Assembly (NCBI GenBank): GCA_017515325.1
Contig: JAFWGA010000019.1
Coordinates: 123,362-187,361 of the forward strand
Origin: Blautia sp.
GTDB taxonomy: Bacteria > Bacillota > Clostridia > Lachnospirales > Lachnospiraceae
Reading direction: 5' to 3'
Length of the DNA: 64,000 nt
Shown: positions 16,819-25,633 of the stretch, piece after piece
Layout of the letters: every line of letters begins with the position of its first letter
Position numbering within the stretch: position 1 is the stretch's first letter
The notes under the pieces: generated by a model
What the model was told of the DNA's origin: nothing
What the model saw: the letters and a program-made list of their open reading frames with translations, nothing else
The model's database searches: none
Position numbers and translations under genes: made by a program

Positions 16819-18369
16819 TTATTTGTTGCTTGTTTCGCCAAGTGCCGCGCTTTGGGGTACCAGAACCTTCTCTTCATAGCAGGCAAAGGCTTCCTCGACC
16901 AGCTTCTTATCCGGCTTAGGAGTAACGAGGGAAACGATAGGAACAATAATGAGACCGGCGATCATGCAGAAAGCGCCGGCGTTGATCGGGGACTGCAGAA
17001 GAACCGGGAAGCTCGGGCGGACAAAGATGTTGGCCAGCATTACTAGGGTCGAAAAGATAAAGCTGATCCATACGCCGGCCTGGGAAGTCTTTTTCCAGTA
17101 CAAGCCATAGAGGAAGGGAGCCAGGAAGGCTCCAGCCAGGGCACCCCAGGAAACACCCATCAGCTGGGCGATAAAGGTTACGTTGGATCGATACTGGATG
17201 ATAGCAAGAATAACAGAGATGGCGACAAATACAACGATCAGCCACCGCATAACGGTAACCTGCTTCTTTTCATCCATGTCCTTGATATAATTGTCCTTTA
17301 ACAGGTCAAGAGTCAGTGTGGAGCTAGAGGTCAGTACCAGAGAGGACAAGGTAGACATGGAGGCGGAAAGTACCAGTATGACAACCAATGCGATCAGAAG
17401 ATCAGGAAGCTCAGAAAGCATGGTTGGGATGATGGAGTCATATCCGTTTGCCGCAATATCGATGCGGTCAGAGAAAAGCCTTCCGAAACCACCCAGGAAA
17501 TAGCAGCCGCCGGCAACAATAAAGGCAAAGGCGGTAGAAACGATGGTACCGGTGGAGATGGACTTTTCACTTTTGATGGCGTAGAATTTCTGAACCATCT
17601 GGGGAAGCCCCCAGGTACCCAGTGATGTCAGCAGGACCACACCCAGAAGATTGACAGGGTCTGGGCCGAAGAAGGAGGCAAAGATTCCGGGAGTGGTGGA
17701 AACAGTTTCGTCCACAATATGACCCATACCGTCAAGTGCCGCCAGAAAGCCCCCCTGGCTCTTCAGAACAGCCACGATAACGGCACAGATACCGAAAAGC
17801 ATGATGATTCCCTGAATAAAGTCGTTGATGGCGGTAGCCATATAGCCGCCGGCTATGACATAGATTCCGGTCAGAACAGCCATAACAATAACACAGATGG
17901 TATAGTCAATGCTAAAGGCCATGGCAAAGAGACGGGAAAGGCCATTGTAAAGGGAAGCCGTGTAAGGAATCAGGAAAATAAAGGTGATGACAGAGGCGGC
18001 AATTTTCAGGGAACGGCTTCCGAAACGTGCCTCAAAAAACTGAGGCATGGTAGCGGAATCAAGATGCTGCGTCATGATTCGGGTACGGCGCCCCAGGATG
18101 ACCCAGGCCAGAAGAGAGCCGATCAGTGCATTGCCGATCCCTGCCCAGGTGGCAGAGATACCATATTTCCAACCAAACTGTCCGGCATATCCGACGAAAA
18201 CCACCGCTGAGAAATAGGAGGTGCCAAAAGCAAAAGCGGTAAGCCATGGTCCTACGGTACGTCCGCCCAGGACGAAGCCGTTTACGTCTGTGGAATGCTT
18301 GCGGCAGTAAAAGCCGATCGCGAGCATAATACTGAAGAAAACGATGAGCAGAATCAGTTTGATAAGCAT
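16819..18369 (-). CDS. Sodium:solute symporter family transporter
   Basis: SSS-family sodium-coupled symporter, 516 residues with about 13 membrane helices, in the PanF/PutP branch. Recognisable features are the N-terminal FVLGGRTVGPWLTAFAFGTSYFSA (helix 1 with substrate/Na+ contacts), ATMPQFFEARFGSRSLK, the GGYMATAINDFIQGIIMLFG signature, and VILVLSASMSTLSSLVLTSSS in the Na2-site helix. The protein ends with a ~35-residue cytoplasmic tail. It has its own promoter with an operator-like palindrome and its own terminator, so it is a single-gene unit. The substrate (proline, pantothenate or another organic acid) cannot be assigned. Confidence 0.92.
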   Translation of the reverse strand: MLIKLILLIVFFSIMLAIGFYCRKHSTDVNGFVLGGRTVGPWLTAFAFGTSYFSAVVFVGYAGQFGWKYGISATWAGIGNALIGSLLAWVILGRRTRIMTQHLDSATMPQFFEARFGSRSLKIAASVITFIFLIPYTASLYNGLSRLFAMAFSIDYTICVIVMAVLTGIYVIAGGYMATAINDFIQGIIMLFGICAVIVAVLKSQGGFLAALDGMGHIVDETVSTTPGIFASFFGPDPVNLLGVVLLTSLGTWGLPQMVQKFYAIKSEKSISTGTIVSTAFAFIVAGGCYFLGGFGRLFSDRIDIAANGYDSIIPTMLSELPDLLIALVVILVLSASMSTLSSLVLTSSSTLTLDLLKDNYIKDMDEKKQVTVMRWLIVVFVAISVILAIIQYRSNVTFIAQLMGVSWGALAGAFLAPFLYGLYWKKTSQAGVWISFIFSTLVMLANIFVRPSFPVLLQSPINAGAFCMIAGLIIVPIVSLVTPKPDKKLVEEAFACYEEKVLVPQSAALGETSNK

Positions 18370-18399
18370 AAGAGTTCTCCTTTAATGTTTTTTGTACTT

Positions 18400-18417
18400 G
18401 AACGCGTTAAAGCGTTC
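18400..18417. promoter_or_regulatory. Operator-like palindrome before the symporter gene
   Basis: GAACGC-N6-GCGTTC, containing a smaller AACGCGTT palindrome and partly overlapped by AGCG-N6-CGCT at 18411-18424. It lies just downstream of the -10 box, where a bound repressor would block transcription. Confidence 0.5.
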
Positions 18418-18426
18418 ATGCGCTAA

Positions 18427-18455
18427 AGTATAACCCCATTCTGCTCGATTTGCAA
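18427..18455 (-). promoter_or_regulatory. Promoter of the sodium:solute symporter gene
   Basis: Minus-strand TTGCAA (18450-18455) and TATACT (18427-18432) with a 17-bp spacer. Confidence 0.7.
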
Positions 18456-18515
18456 GCTTTATTTTTGAAAACTTTGGATTTTGTGGACCCTTCTTGTTCT
18501 GGATTTTGCAGATAC

Positions 18516-19478
18516 TTAAACTGGCGAAAACCATATGGTGATAAAGGGCTGCCAGAAGGTTACGGTGACATGCTGCCAGTCTTCATTGCAGGTATACATG
18601 AACAAGCCGCCCGGGTTGATGTCGGCCGCATTCTCTCCGGCGTCTGTGCGGATATAGGTTACCTCGTTTGTTCCCAGGCAGACATGGACGCAGCTGAGGA
18701 CATCGATCCGGTCAAAGTGCTTCCAGTAGGCCTTGGTTCCCACCTGGCAGTAACGGATCCCTTCGAAGCCCTGGGACCAGTGGTCGGCAATATAGGGCTG
18801 CCCTACAGTGTGCGGAGTATAAACCGCGCTGTCTGGATCATCACATATTTTTTGGGCATTCGCATATTCATTTTCCGCTCCATACCATACGCAGACATCC
18901 ACCCCCTTATCAGGGATAAAGATCCTTCCCGAATCCCCAAGCGCTTCAGGATTTGCGGCGATGGACTGCACAAGGGGCATATCGAGGACAGCGTCCAGCC
19001 AATAGGGCTTTTCACTCCAGTCCAGGATAAAAGGTCTTCCATCATCCGGAGGAGCCGGATCCGGTTCTTTGATTTCTTCCTCTGGCCGTAAAACTATGAT
19101 GACATCGTTCTTGTCCTTTTCTTCATCGGTTTGTCCGGACTGAGAGCCTGTGTCATTATCCTTCTTTTCATCGTCAGCTTTCTCTTTATGCTGACTGACA
19201 TTATTCTCTTTGATATTACTCTTTTTGATCTTACTCTTTTCGATATTACTCTCTGTTCTCTCGTCATCGTTTTCTTTCTGGTCTTTTTCTGTTCCCTGTT
19301 CGTCATGGAAGGGAGGCTTCATTTGAACGACAATGACCTCCTCTGGGGAAGAAGTCTCAGCGCTCCATACAGGTCTGCTCAAAGACAATGAAAAGAGAAA
19401 ACCGGCAAATAAGAATAGGATAACCTCAGAAAAGAACCGCTTTCTGTTTCGTCTGCAGTAACAGGAACATGATATCAT
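18516..19478 (-). CDS. Secreted sortase-like protein with a degenerate active site
   Basis: A 320-residue protein with a basic start and a hydrophobic segment at about residues 16-37, read as a signal peptide or anchor. A highly charged low-complexity region (about 50-130) is rich in Lys, Glu, Asp and Asn. The C-terminal ~180 residues resemble a sortase fold: SGRIFIPDKGVDVCVWYG like the first strands, YIADHWSQGFEGI like the catalytic-histidine segment, and GLFMYTCNEDWQHVTVTFW like the catalytic TLxTC strand. His and Cys are present, but the position of the catalytic Arg is Val or unclear. It may be an atypical or inactive sortase. It has no operon partner. The sortase reading is an inference from motif order. 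Confidence 0.6.
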   Translation of the reverse strand: MISCSCYCRRNRKRFFSEVILFLFAGFLFSLSLSRPVWSAETSSPEEVIVVQMKPPFHDEQGTEKDQKENDDERTESNIEKSKIKKSNIKENNVSQHKEKADDEKKDNDTGSQSGQTDEEKDKNDVIIVLRPEEEIKEPDPAPPDDGRPFILDWSEKPYWLDAVLDMPLVQSIAANPEALGDSGRIFIPDKGVDVCVWYGAENEYANAQKICDDPDSAVYTPHTVGQPYIADHWSQGFEGIRYCQVGTKAYWKHFDRIDVLSCVHVCLGTNEVTYIRTDAGENAADINPGGLFMYTCNEDWQHVTVTFWQPFITIWFSPV

Positions 19479-19602
19479 AGCATCCCCCAGGCCGAGTATG
19501 GCCTATTCGCGTAAAAAAAAGCCTTGAAATAGAATATATGGAAGAGTAAAATACCAGGAACAATCCGTAAGCAACCTTTTGTCGATTCGATCATAGTATA
19601 GT

Positions 19603-20541
19603 ATGCACACAATAGAAAATGAAATGACTGAATTAGAAAACAGTCTGTTGAAGGACTGTACCCTTTGCCCCCGCGCCTGTCATGTAAATCGTCTGGCAGG
19701 AGCGAAGGGCTTTTGCCGTAAGGGACCTGCTCCGGAGGCGGCGCGTGCGGCTTTGCATATGTGGGAGGAGCCTTGTATCTCCGGGACAAGGGGATCCGGA
19801 GCCGTTTTTTTTTCTGGCTGCAGTCTGCATTGTGTATATTGCCAGAACAACTCCATCGCCCTTAGCGGATGGGGCAGGGAGCTTTCCCATTCCCGGCTGG
19901 CTGAGGTTTTCCTGGAGCTTCAGGCTAAGGGCGCAGCCAATATCAATCTTGTCACAGCTGCCCACTTTCTTCCTTCCGTGATCCAAGCCCTGAAAGAGGC
20001 AAAGGAGCAGGGACTGTCCATTCCTGTCGTCTACAATTCAGGCGGCTATGAAAGCCTTTCTTCGCTGAAGCTTCTGGATGGATTGGTGGATGTCTACCTG
20101 CCGGATCTGAAATATCTGGACAGCCGTCTGGCAGAGGATCTGTCCCATGCCCCTGATTATCCCGAACGGGCCAAAGAAGCCATAGAAGAAATGGTGCGTC
20201 AGACCGGAGAATGTATGCTGTCTTCTGACGGCTATATGCAAAAAGGAACCATGGTTCGACACCTGATTCTTCCCGGACATACCAGAAACGCCAAGGAGGT
20301 TCTGGCCTACCTCTATCATAGATATCAGGACAGAATCTTTATCAGCCTGTTAAGCCAGTATACCCCGGTAATGAAACAGACCCTGCCCGGATATGCCGAG
20401 CTGAACCGGACTCTTACAGCCCGCGAACACGAAAAAGTCATGGATTATGCTATTTCGCTTGGCGTTCAGAACGGATATTATCAGGAGCAGGGTACTGCAA
20501 AGGAAAGCTTTATTCCCTCCTTTGAGGGAGAAGGATTATAA
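19603..20541 (+). CDS. Radical SAM protein, PflX/pyruvate-formate-lyase-activase-like (COG1313 type)
   Basis: A 312-residue radical SAM enzyme. The [4Fe-4S]/SAM motif is CSLHCVYC in FFSGCSLHCVYCQNNSIAL. It is preceded by an N-terminal cysteine cluster, CTLCPRACHVNR...GFCRKG, typical of the PflX/AmmeMemoRadiSam-like group. Later strands such as VVYNSGGYESL and DVYLPDLKYLD match the SAM-binding barrel. The target protein is unknown and no pyruvate formate-lyase gene is nearby, so it should not be called a true PflA. No strong ribosome binding site is visible before the chosen ATG; other in-frame ATGs lie 18-21 bp downstream. It converges with trkH, leaving only 3 bp between stop codons. Confidence 0.85.
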   Translation: MHTIENEMTELENSLLKDCTLCPRACHVNRLAGAKGFCRKGPAPEAARAALHMWEEPCISGTRGSGAVFFSGCSLHCVYCQNNSIALSGWGRELSHSRLAEVFLELQAKGAANINLVTAAHFLPSVIQALKEAKEQGLSIPVVYNSGGYESLSSLKLLDGLVDVYLPDLKYLDSRLAEDLSHAPDYPERAKEAIEEMVRQTGECMLSSDGYMQKGTMVRHLILPGHTRNAKEVLAYLYHRYQDRIFISLLSQYTPVMKQTLPGYAELNRTLTAREHEKVMDYAISLGVQNGYYQEQGTAKESFIPSFEGEGL

Positions 20542-20544
20542 TGA

Positions 20545-21984
20545 TCAAAATTTCTTCCAGGTATTCGGCACCAGGAGAATCACCAGCGGCATAATTTCCA
20601 ATCTTCCCGCAAGCATATCAAAGATCAGCACCAGCTTGGACAAAGGGGAGAAAAGAGCAAAATTGCAGGTTGGGCCTACTCTGGAAAGCCCCGGTCCGAT
20701 ATTGTTGATTGTGGCGGCTACTGCCGTAAAATTCGTGGTAGGGTCAAAATTATCGATCGACACAAGCAGGACAGAAAGGGTGAAAATAAAGATATAGACA
20801 ACCAGAAAGATATTGGTCGCTCTCACAACCTCGTGGGAGATCATCTTTCCGTCCATTTTTACCTTTTTCACGGCGTTGGGGTGAAGATAAATCTGGATCT
20901 CCTTTTTCACTGTTTTCGCCAGCATGACAAAACGGGAAACCTTTATACCGCCGCCTGTGCTGCCGGCGCAGGCTCCGCAGAACATGAGCAGAACCAGTAT
21001 CGTTCTTGAGAAGGTTGGCCATTGGTCAAAATCTGTTGTGGAAAATCCGGTGGTGGTAATAATAGACCCCACCTGAAAAGCAACCTGCTGTACCGTCTGT
21101 CCTATGCTTGAAAAAAAGCCTCTGACATTGATAGAAATGAAAAGGATAGCGACGAGGATTACCAGGAAATAATACCGCAGTTCTTCAACCAAAAGAGCAG
21201 CCTTGACCTTTTTCATGATGATGAGAAAATAAATATTAAAGTTCACCCCAAACAGGATCATAAAGACTGTCGTCACAACCTGAATATAGACACTGTAGCC
21301 ACCGATGCTGGAGTTTTTGACACCGAAGCCCCCCGTTCCGGCTGTTCCAAAGGCTGTGCACAGCGTATCAAAGATGGGAAGCCCCCCTGCCAGAAGAAGG
21401 CCGATCTGCAGCAGGGTAAGGACAAAATAAATCTGATAAAGAATGATGGCTGTCGATTTGACCTTTGGCACCAGACGGCTGACAGAGGGACCGGGGCTTT
21501 CTGCCTTCATCAGGCTCATCTGATACCCTCCCGTCAGGGGCAGAATGCACAGAATAAAGACGAGGACACCCATTCCCCCGATCCAGTGGGTAAAGCTTCT
21601 CCAGATGAGCATGCAGCGAGGCAGAACCTCCACATCGCTGAGTATGCTGGCCCCTGTCGTGGTAAAGCCGGAAACCGTTTCAAAAAGGGCATCAATGGGA
21701 TTGGGAATCGTCCTGCTGATGACAAAAGGGATGCTTCCGATCAGACTTAAGGTGATCCAGCTTAAAGCTACTGTCACGAAGCCTTCCCGGTTATGGAAAA
21801 CCTGGTTCTGTGGTTTTTTGCGGGTGAGGGCTATCCCTATGACACAGCTTACCAGGATGGTGATGACAAAAGCGGCAGTTTCTTTTTCCTGATAGAATAT
21901 GCCTGTCCCCAAAGGAATCATCATTAAGCCGGAAGAGATGGTAAGGATCCATCCAAGGATGTAGCGGATAATTGAATAATTCAT
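20545..21984 (-). CDS. trkH: TrkH/KtrB-type potassium channel subunit
   Basis: Potassium uptake pore protein of the SKT family, 479 residues, with four MPM repeats. Selectivity-filter segments are visible: FETVSGFTTTGASILSD, TAFGTAGTGGFGVKN, VGSIITTTGFSTTDF and AATINNIGPGLSRVG, with the conserved glycines. RSFTHWIGGMGVLVF is the characteristic helix after the first filter. It lies 18 bp downstream of trkA on the same strand, so pore and regulator are one operon, as in many Clostridia. The ~8-10 hydrophobic stretches and the length agree with the family. Confidence 0.93.
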   Translation of the reverse strand: MNYSIIRYILGWILTISSGLMMIPLGTGIFYQEKETAAFVITILVSCVIGIALTRKKPQNQVFHNREGFVTVALSWITLSLIGSIPFVISRTIPNPIDALFETVSGFTTTGASILSDVEVLPRCMLIWRSFTHWIGGMGVLVFILCILPLTGGYQMSLMKAESPGPSVSRLVPKVKSTAIILYQIYFVLTLLQIGLLLAGGLPIFDTLCTAFGTAGTGGFGVKNSSIGGYSVYIQVVTTVFMILFGVNFNIYFLIIMKKVKAALLVEELRYYFLVILVAILFISINVRGFFSSIGQTVQQVAFQVGSIITTTGFSTTDFDQWPTFSRTILVLLMFCGACAGSTGGGIKVSRFVMLAKTVKKEIQIYLHPNAVKKVKMDGKMISHEVVRATNIFLVVYIFIFTLSVLLVSIDNFDPTTNFTAVAATINNIGPGLSRVGPTCNFALFSPLSKLVLIFDMLAGRLEIMPLVILLVPNTWKKF

Positions 21985-22002
21985 AAGCTATCTCCCTTGC
22001 TG

Positions 22003-23361
22003 CTATGCCAGAATGTCGTTGATATCATGGAGACCGCGATGGGTCGTCACGATCACGACCGTATCCCCCAGTTTCAGCGAATCCTGACCCCTGGGAATAC
22101 GGATCTTGCCTCCCCGGTTCAGACAGCCGACTAACAGATTGGACTTCAGCTTCAGTGTGGATAGAGGTTTATTCAGGGCCGGGGATTCCTCCCGGATCTG
22201 GAATTCCAGAGCTTCTGCCTTGCCATCCATGATATGGTACAAAGTTTCCACATTGCTCCCGTAGGAATTGCGCATGGCTCGGACATAAGTAAGAATACGA
22301 TCAGCCGTGACATATTTGGGATAGACAACACTGCCGATATCCAGGGAATCAATGATCTCATTGGAATCCATCCGGTTTACCTTTGCGATCAGCTTGGCCT
22401 TGGTTCTGGTTTTGGCGTAGAGGGAAAGAAAAATATTTTCTTCATCGACATCGGTCATGGGAATGAAGGATTCTGTCAGGGCAAGACCTTCTTCCATCAG
22501 AAGACGGTGGTTGGTTCCGTCCCCGTGAATGACAGTAGCCTCCGGCAGAAGATCGCTAAGCATCTCACAGCGCTTTTCATTGGACTCGATGATCTTGACA
22601 TCTATATTCATGGCCAAAAGCTCCTGAGCCAGATAGATGGCGATGGTACCGCCGCCCACGATCAAGGTGTTTTTGACCTGCCGGGCTTTCAGGCCGATCT
22701 TACGGAAGAAGGCGCTGGTATTTTCAGGCGTAGCCAGGATAGATACCATGTCTCCGTCATGGATCAGACTGTTGCCGCCGGGGATGATGACCTCGTCTTT
22801 GTTCTCGATACCGCAGACCAGAATGTCCAGATGGAATCGATCTGCCAGCTCGCTGACAGAAAGACCGTTCAGCTCAAACTCCGGCAGGACTTTAAACTTC
22901 AAAAGCTCGATGCGGCGCCGGGCAAAGGTGTCAATCTTGATGGCAGAGGGGAGACGAAGCAGGCGGGAAATCTCCTGGGCGGCAGACAGCTCGGGGTTGA
23001 TGATCATAGTCAGCCCCAGCCTCTCCCGGATGAATTCCACCTCGTGAAAATAGACAGGATTGCGGACGCGGGCAATGGTATGACAATGTCCGCTTTTCTG
23101 TGCGATGAGACAGCAAAGCAGATTGAGTTCGTCGCTTCCGGTTACAGCAATCAGAAGATCTGCCTTGTCTATGCCTGCTTCCCTCAGTGTATTGATACTG
23201 GCTCCGTTGCCTTCGATCATAAGGGCATCCACATTTTCAGAGACAGATTGCATGCTTTCCGCCGAAATATCGATAAGGGTTAAGTCTACGTTGGCTTCCT
23301 CCTGAAGCTGCTCTGCCAACGTTTTTCCTACTTTTCCGCATCCTACAATTATGATCTGCAT
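22003..23361 (-). CDS. trkA: TrkA regulatory subunit of potassium uptake
   Basis: Cytosolic gating protein that binds NAD(H) or ATP and controls the TrkH pore. The 452-residue protein is a tandem duplication. RCK-N domain 1 starts at residue 1 (MQIIIVGCGKVGKTLAEQL) and is followed by an RCK-C domain. RCK-N domain 2 starts near residue 225 (NTLIVGGGTIAIYLAQELL) and is followed by a second RCK-C domain. The start at 23361 is chosen because GGAGG is correctly placed in front of it; the ATG 18 bp upstream overlaps this ribosome binding site. It is transcribed from the promoter at 23423-23450 and shares the intergenic region with the divergent SEDS gene. Confidence 0.94.
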   Translation of the reverse strand: MQIIIVGCGKVGKTLAEQLQEEANVDLTLIDISAESMQSVSENVDALMIEGNGASINTLREAGIDKADLLIAVTGSDELNLLCCLIAQKSGHCHTIARVRNPVYFHEVEFIRERLGLTMIINPELSAAQEISRLLRLPSAIKIDTFARRRIELLKFKVLPEFELNGLSVSELADRFHLDILVCGIENKDEVIIPGGNSLIHDGDMVSILATPENTSAFFRKIGLKARQVKNTLIVGGGTIAIYLAQELLAMNIDVKIIESNEKRCEMLSDLLPEATVIHGDGTNHRLLMEEGLALTESFIPMTDVDEENIFLSLYAKTRTKAKLIAKVNRMDSNEIIDSLDIGSVVYPKYVTADRILTYVRAMRNSYGSNVETLYHIMDGKAEALEFQIREESPALNKPLSTLKLKSNLLVGCLNRGGKIRIPRGQDSLKLGDTVVIVTTHRGLHDINDILA

Positions 23362-23422
23362 AAAACCTCCATATGACAAGGTAACAGCTCGTGTCCGGGA
23401 GCTGTGAATCTACATGTTCTTA

Positions 23423-23450
23423 ATTATAGCACTATTGATAGGATTGTCAA
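23423..23450 (-). promoter_or_regulatory. Promoter of trkA-trkH
   Basis: Minus-strand consensus TTGACA (23445-23450) and TATAAT (23423-23428) with a 16-bp spacer. Confidence 0.8.
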
Positions 23451-23456
23451 AGATAA

Positions 23457-23485
23457 TTGCAACAAAATCTGTAATATGTTATGAT
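23457..23485 (+). promoter_or_regulatory. Promoter of the SEDS gene
   Basis: TTGCAA (23457-23462) and TATGAT (23480-23485) with a 17-bp spacer, back to back with the trkA promoter. Confidence 0.65.
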
Positions 23486-23609
23486 AATCAAAGGCTTTTG
23501 CCGCCAATTATTTGTGAAAAGAGCTTGACGCAATGCTCAGCATCGGGATTACGGTCTGGGCGGTACGCGACGGAACAGGGATAAACCGGGAAAGAAAGGT
23601 GGAATGACC

Positions 23610-24821
23610 ATGGCCAACACGCAGCATCGTGAGGGAAGAAACGGCAGAATGTCAGGACCGCAACGTCTATGGCGTATGTTGCGTCAGACAACAGAGTATT
23701 ATGATTTTGGTCTTCTGATCATTATCATTATTCTGACGGGCTTCGGCCTTATCATGCTTTACAGCGCTACTGCCTATCGGGCCCAGGTCATTGAAGGCAA
23801 TGATATGACTTATTTTGGAAAGCAGGGAATGATTTCCGTTATTTGCCTGGTTTATGCCATAGTCCTTTCTCAGCTTGACTATCACCTGCTGGATAAGGTG
23901 GCTGTGCTGCTTTATGGAGCATCCCTTGTCCTGATGTGGCTGGTGACAACCCCACTGGGAGTGGAATCCCACAATGCTACCAGGTGGATCAGCCTGGGAC
24001 CTGTTTCCTTTCAACCTTCAGAGGTTGCCAAGCTGGCAGTCATCGTTTTTAATGCTTCCTTTATTACCAGAATGGGAGGGCTGATCCGGACCTGGAAAGG
24101 AAGCATCAGCATACTGGGTTTCGGGTTTGTCCAGTTTCTGGCCTGTCTGTTTCTGACCGACAACCTGAGCACAGCGATCATCATATTTACCATTTCAGCC
24201 GTTACGCTCTTTGTCGCTCATCCGAAGACAAAGCCCTTTCTTCTCATCCTGGCCGGTCTGGCAGCCTGTGTCGGTATTTTTGTCGCGATCATTTCCCATT
24301 CCGCCACCCTCAGCAGCGATTTCCGTCTGAGGAGGATCATGGTCTGGCTTCAGTTGGATAAGTACGCGGATTCCTGGGGATATCAGACCATGCAGGGGCT
24401 TTATGCCATAGGCTCAGGAGGATTGCTGGGAAAAGGGCTGGGAAACAGTATCCAGAAGCTGAGCGCCATCCCCGAGGCTCAGAACGACATGATCTTTACC
24501 ATCATCTGTGAAGAGCTGGGGCTTCTTGGTGCTTCTATCGTACTGCTGCTCTTTGCCTATATGCTTTATCGCCTGATGTTCATCGCCCAGAATGCGGCCG
24601 ATCTCTATGGCTCCCTCCTGGTGATCGGTATCTTTATTCATATTGCCATACAGGTTATACTGAACATAGGGGTTGTGGTAAACCTGATTCCCAATACCGG
24701 TGTCACTCTGCCCTTCATCAGTTATGGTGGTACCTCTATCGTGTTTCTGATGACAGAAATGGGCATAGCGCTGAGCGTTTCCAGAAGTATCAGGCTAAAA
24801 TCCCAGGGAACTCTTTTGTGA
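23610..24821 (+). CDS. SEDS-family peptidoglycan polymerase (FtsW/RodA type)
   Basis: Polytopic membrane protein of about 10 helices and 403 residues. SEDS proteins polymerise lipid II into glycan strands together with a class B penicillin-binding protein. Signature segments are RWISLGPVSFQPSEVAKLA (family 'QPSE' loop), GYQTMQGLYAIGSGGLLGKGLG, PEAQNDMIFTIICEELG, and the closing NTGVTLPFISYGGTSI. The last two resemble FtsW/SpoVE slightly more than RodA, but the split is not certain. AAAGGTGG precedes the gene; ATG 23610 is better spaced than ATG 23604. No penicillin-binding-protein partner is adjacent. Confidence 0.88.
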   Translation: MANTQHREGRNGRMSGPQRLWRMLRQTTEYYDFGLLIIIIILTGFGLIMLYSATAYRAQVIEGNDMTYFGKQGMISVICLVYAIVLSQLDYHLLDKVAVLLYGASLVLMWLVTTPLGVESHNATRWISLGPVSFQPSEVAKLAVIVFNASFITRMGGLIRTWKGSISILGFGFVQFLACLFLTDNLSTAIIIFTISAVTLFVAHPKTKPFLLILAGLAACVGIFVAIISHSATLSSDFRLRRIMVWLQLDKYADSWGYQTMQGLYAIGSGGLLGKGLGNSIQKLSAIPEAQNDMIFTIICEELGLLGASIVLLLFAYMLYRLMFIAQNAADLYGSLLVIGIFIHIAIQVILNIGVVVNLIPNTGVTLPFISYGGTSIVFLMTEMGIALSVSRSIRLKSQGTLL

Positions 24822-24832
24822 GAACAGATTCC

Positions 24833-24861
24833 TTGACAAAAGCATAGAGGCAGTCTATACT
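24833..24861 (+). promoter_or_regulatory. Promoter of acpP
   Basis: TTGACA (24833-24838) and TATACT (24856-24861) with a 17-bp spacer. A 7-bp hairpin TCCTGCT/AGCAGGA at 24861-24878 falls at the expected 5' end of the mRNA. Confidence 0.8.
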
Positions 24862-24917
24862 CCTGCTAAAGAGCAGGATTTTACCGCTACTAAAACAATT
24901 AAGAAAGGAATCTTGGT

Positions 24918-25151
24918 ATGCTGGAGAAAATGAAAGAAATGCTGGCGGAGATTCTGGGAGTCAATCCGGATAGCATTAGAGAAGACACATCCTTTAAGGA
25001 TGATCTTGGAGCAAACTCTTTGGATCTGTATGAATTTGTCCTTGCTTTAGAGGATGAGTATAATATAGAGCTTCCCCAGGAAGAACTGTCGGATATGTAT
25101 ACGGTTGGAGATTTCCTCGACTATCTCAGAGACAAGGGGATTGAGGTCTGA
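24918..25151 (+). CDS. acpP: Acyl carrier protein
   Basis: Small acidic four-helix protein of 77 residues that carries acyl chains on a 4'-phosphopantetheine arm. The attachment serine is S34 in DDLGANSLDLYEFVLALE; the usual DSL has become NSL, a minor variant. The ribosome binding site is AAGGAA about 10 bp upstream. It has its own consensus promoter and no fatty-acid synthesis gene beside it, so it may be a secondary carrier protein rather than the main fatty-acid one; sequence alone does not separate the two. Confidence 0.9.
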   Translation: MLEKMKEMLAEILGVNPDSIREDTSFKDDLGANSLDLYEFVLALEDEYNIELPQEELSDMYTVGDFLDYLRDKGIEV

Positions 25152-25633
25152 CCAGAAAGCTGTGGGGAAAATGAAGCAGACGCATGAATTCACCCCACTG
25201 TAAGCGGCACGATTCCACAGGAAATTCGTGCGCATCCGCTACCTGAAGAGAAAATCACACAACTGCCTGAGACCAGGGATCAGCTGGCTTAATCGAGACG
25301 GCAGGGCCATCCCTTGCATCCGCCTCATTGTACTGGCTATGGATTCCAGGTACTCAGGCTTTCTTTTACACGGAAAAATGTGTGGAACGATTCAGTCATG
25401 TATTCCTTGCCTGCTATGAGGACAGGTGTGCGCCTGTTTGGGGCCATGATGTTTTCGCAGTATGTTTCCTATGGTCAGGGGCGAAGGGCTGGCTGAACAG
25501 TTCGACTTGTGTCTTTAATTTTTCCTGATTTCATGTTATGATTGTGAGCAGGACACAAGATGGCCGTGAAGGATGACCTGACGGACCAGTTATGACACAG
25601 GTAACCAATATTGATGATGAAAAGGAAAAAGCC
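25152..25633. other. Non-coding gap between acpP and gltX
   Basis: A stretch of 482 bp. Short open frames exist in several phases but lack ribosome binding sites and family features. It holds a GTGGGG/CCCCAC inverted repeat near 25164-25197 (possible acpP terminator without a T run), a family-2 repeat at 25202-25235, and a TATGAT near 25537 that could be the gltX -10 box without a clear -35. No T-box features were seen. Confidence 0.5.
25202..25235 (-). repeat. Family-2 inverted-repeat element, gltX upstream region
   Basis: Read on the minus strand it matches 3836-3870 at about 26 of 32 positions, with core CACGAATTTCC (one mismatch). It folds as GCG-CACGA...TCGTG-CCGC. Confidence 0.7.

Noticed and set aside
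19603-20541. Calling the radical SAM protein a true pyruvate formate-lyase activase (PflA)
   Set aside because: The N-terminal cysteine cluster and the lack of a pfl gene nearby fit the PflX/COG1313 group better.
22234-23283. A 349-codon plus-strand frame opposite trkA
   Set aside because: It is a mirror of the trkA coding sequence, without start signals or family features.
25228-25528. Short overlapping frames between acpP and gltX
   Set aside because: Several phases are open at once, none has a ribosome binding site, and none resembles a protein family.
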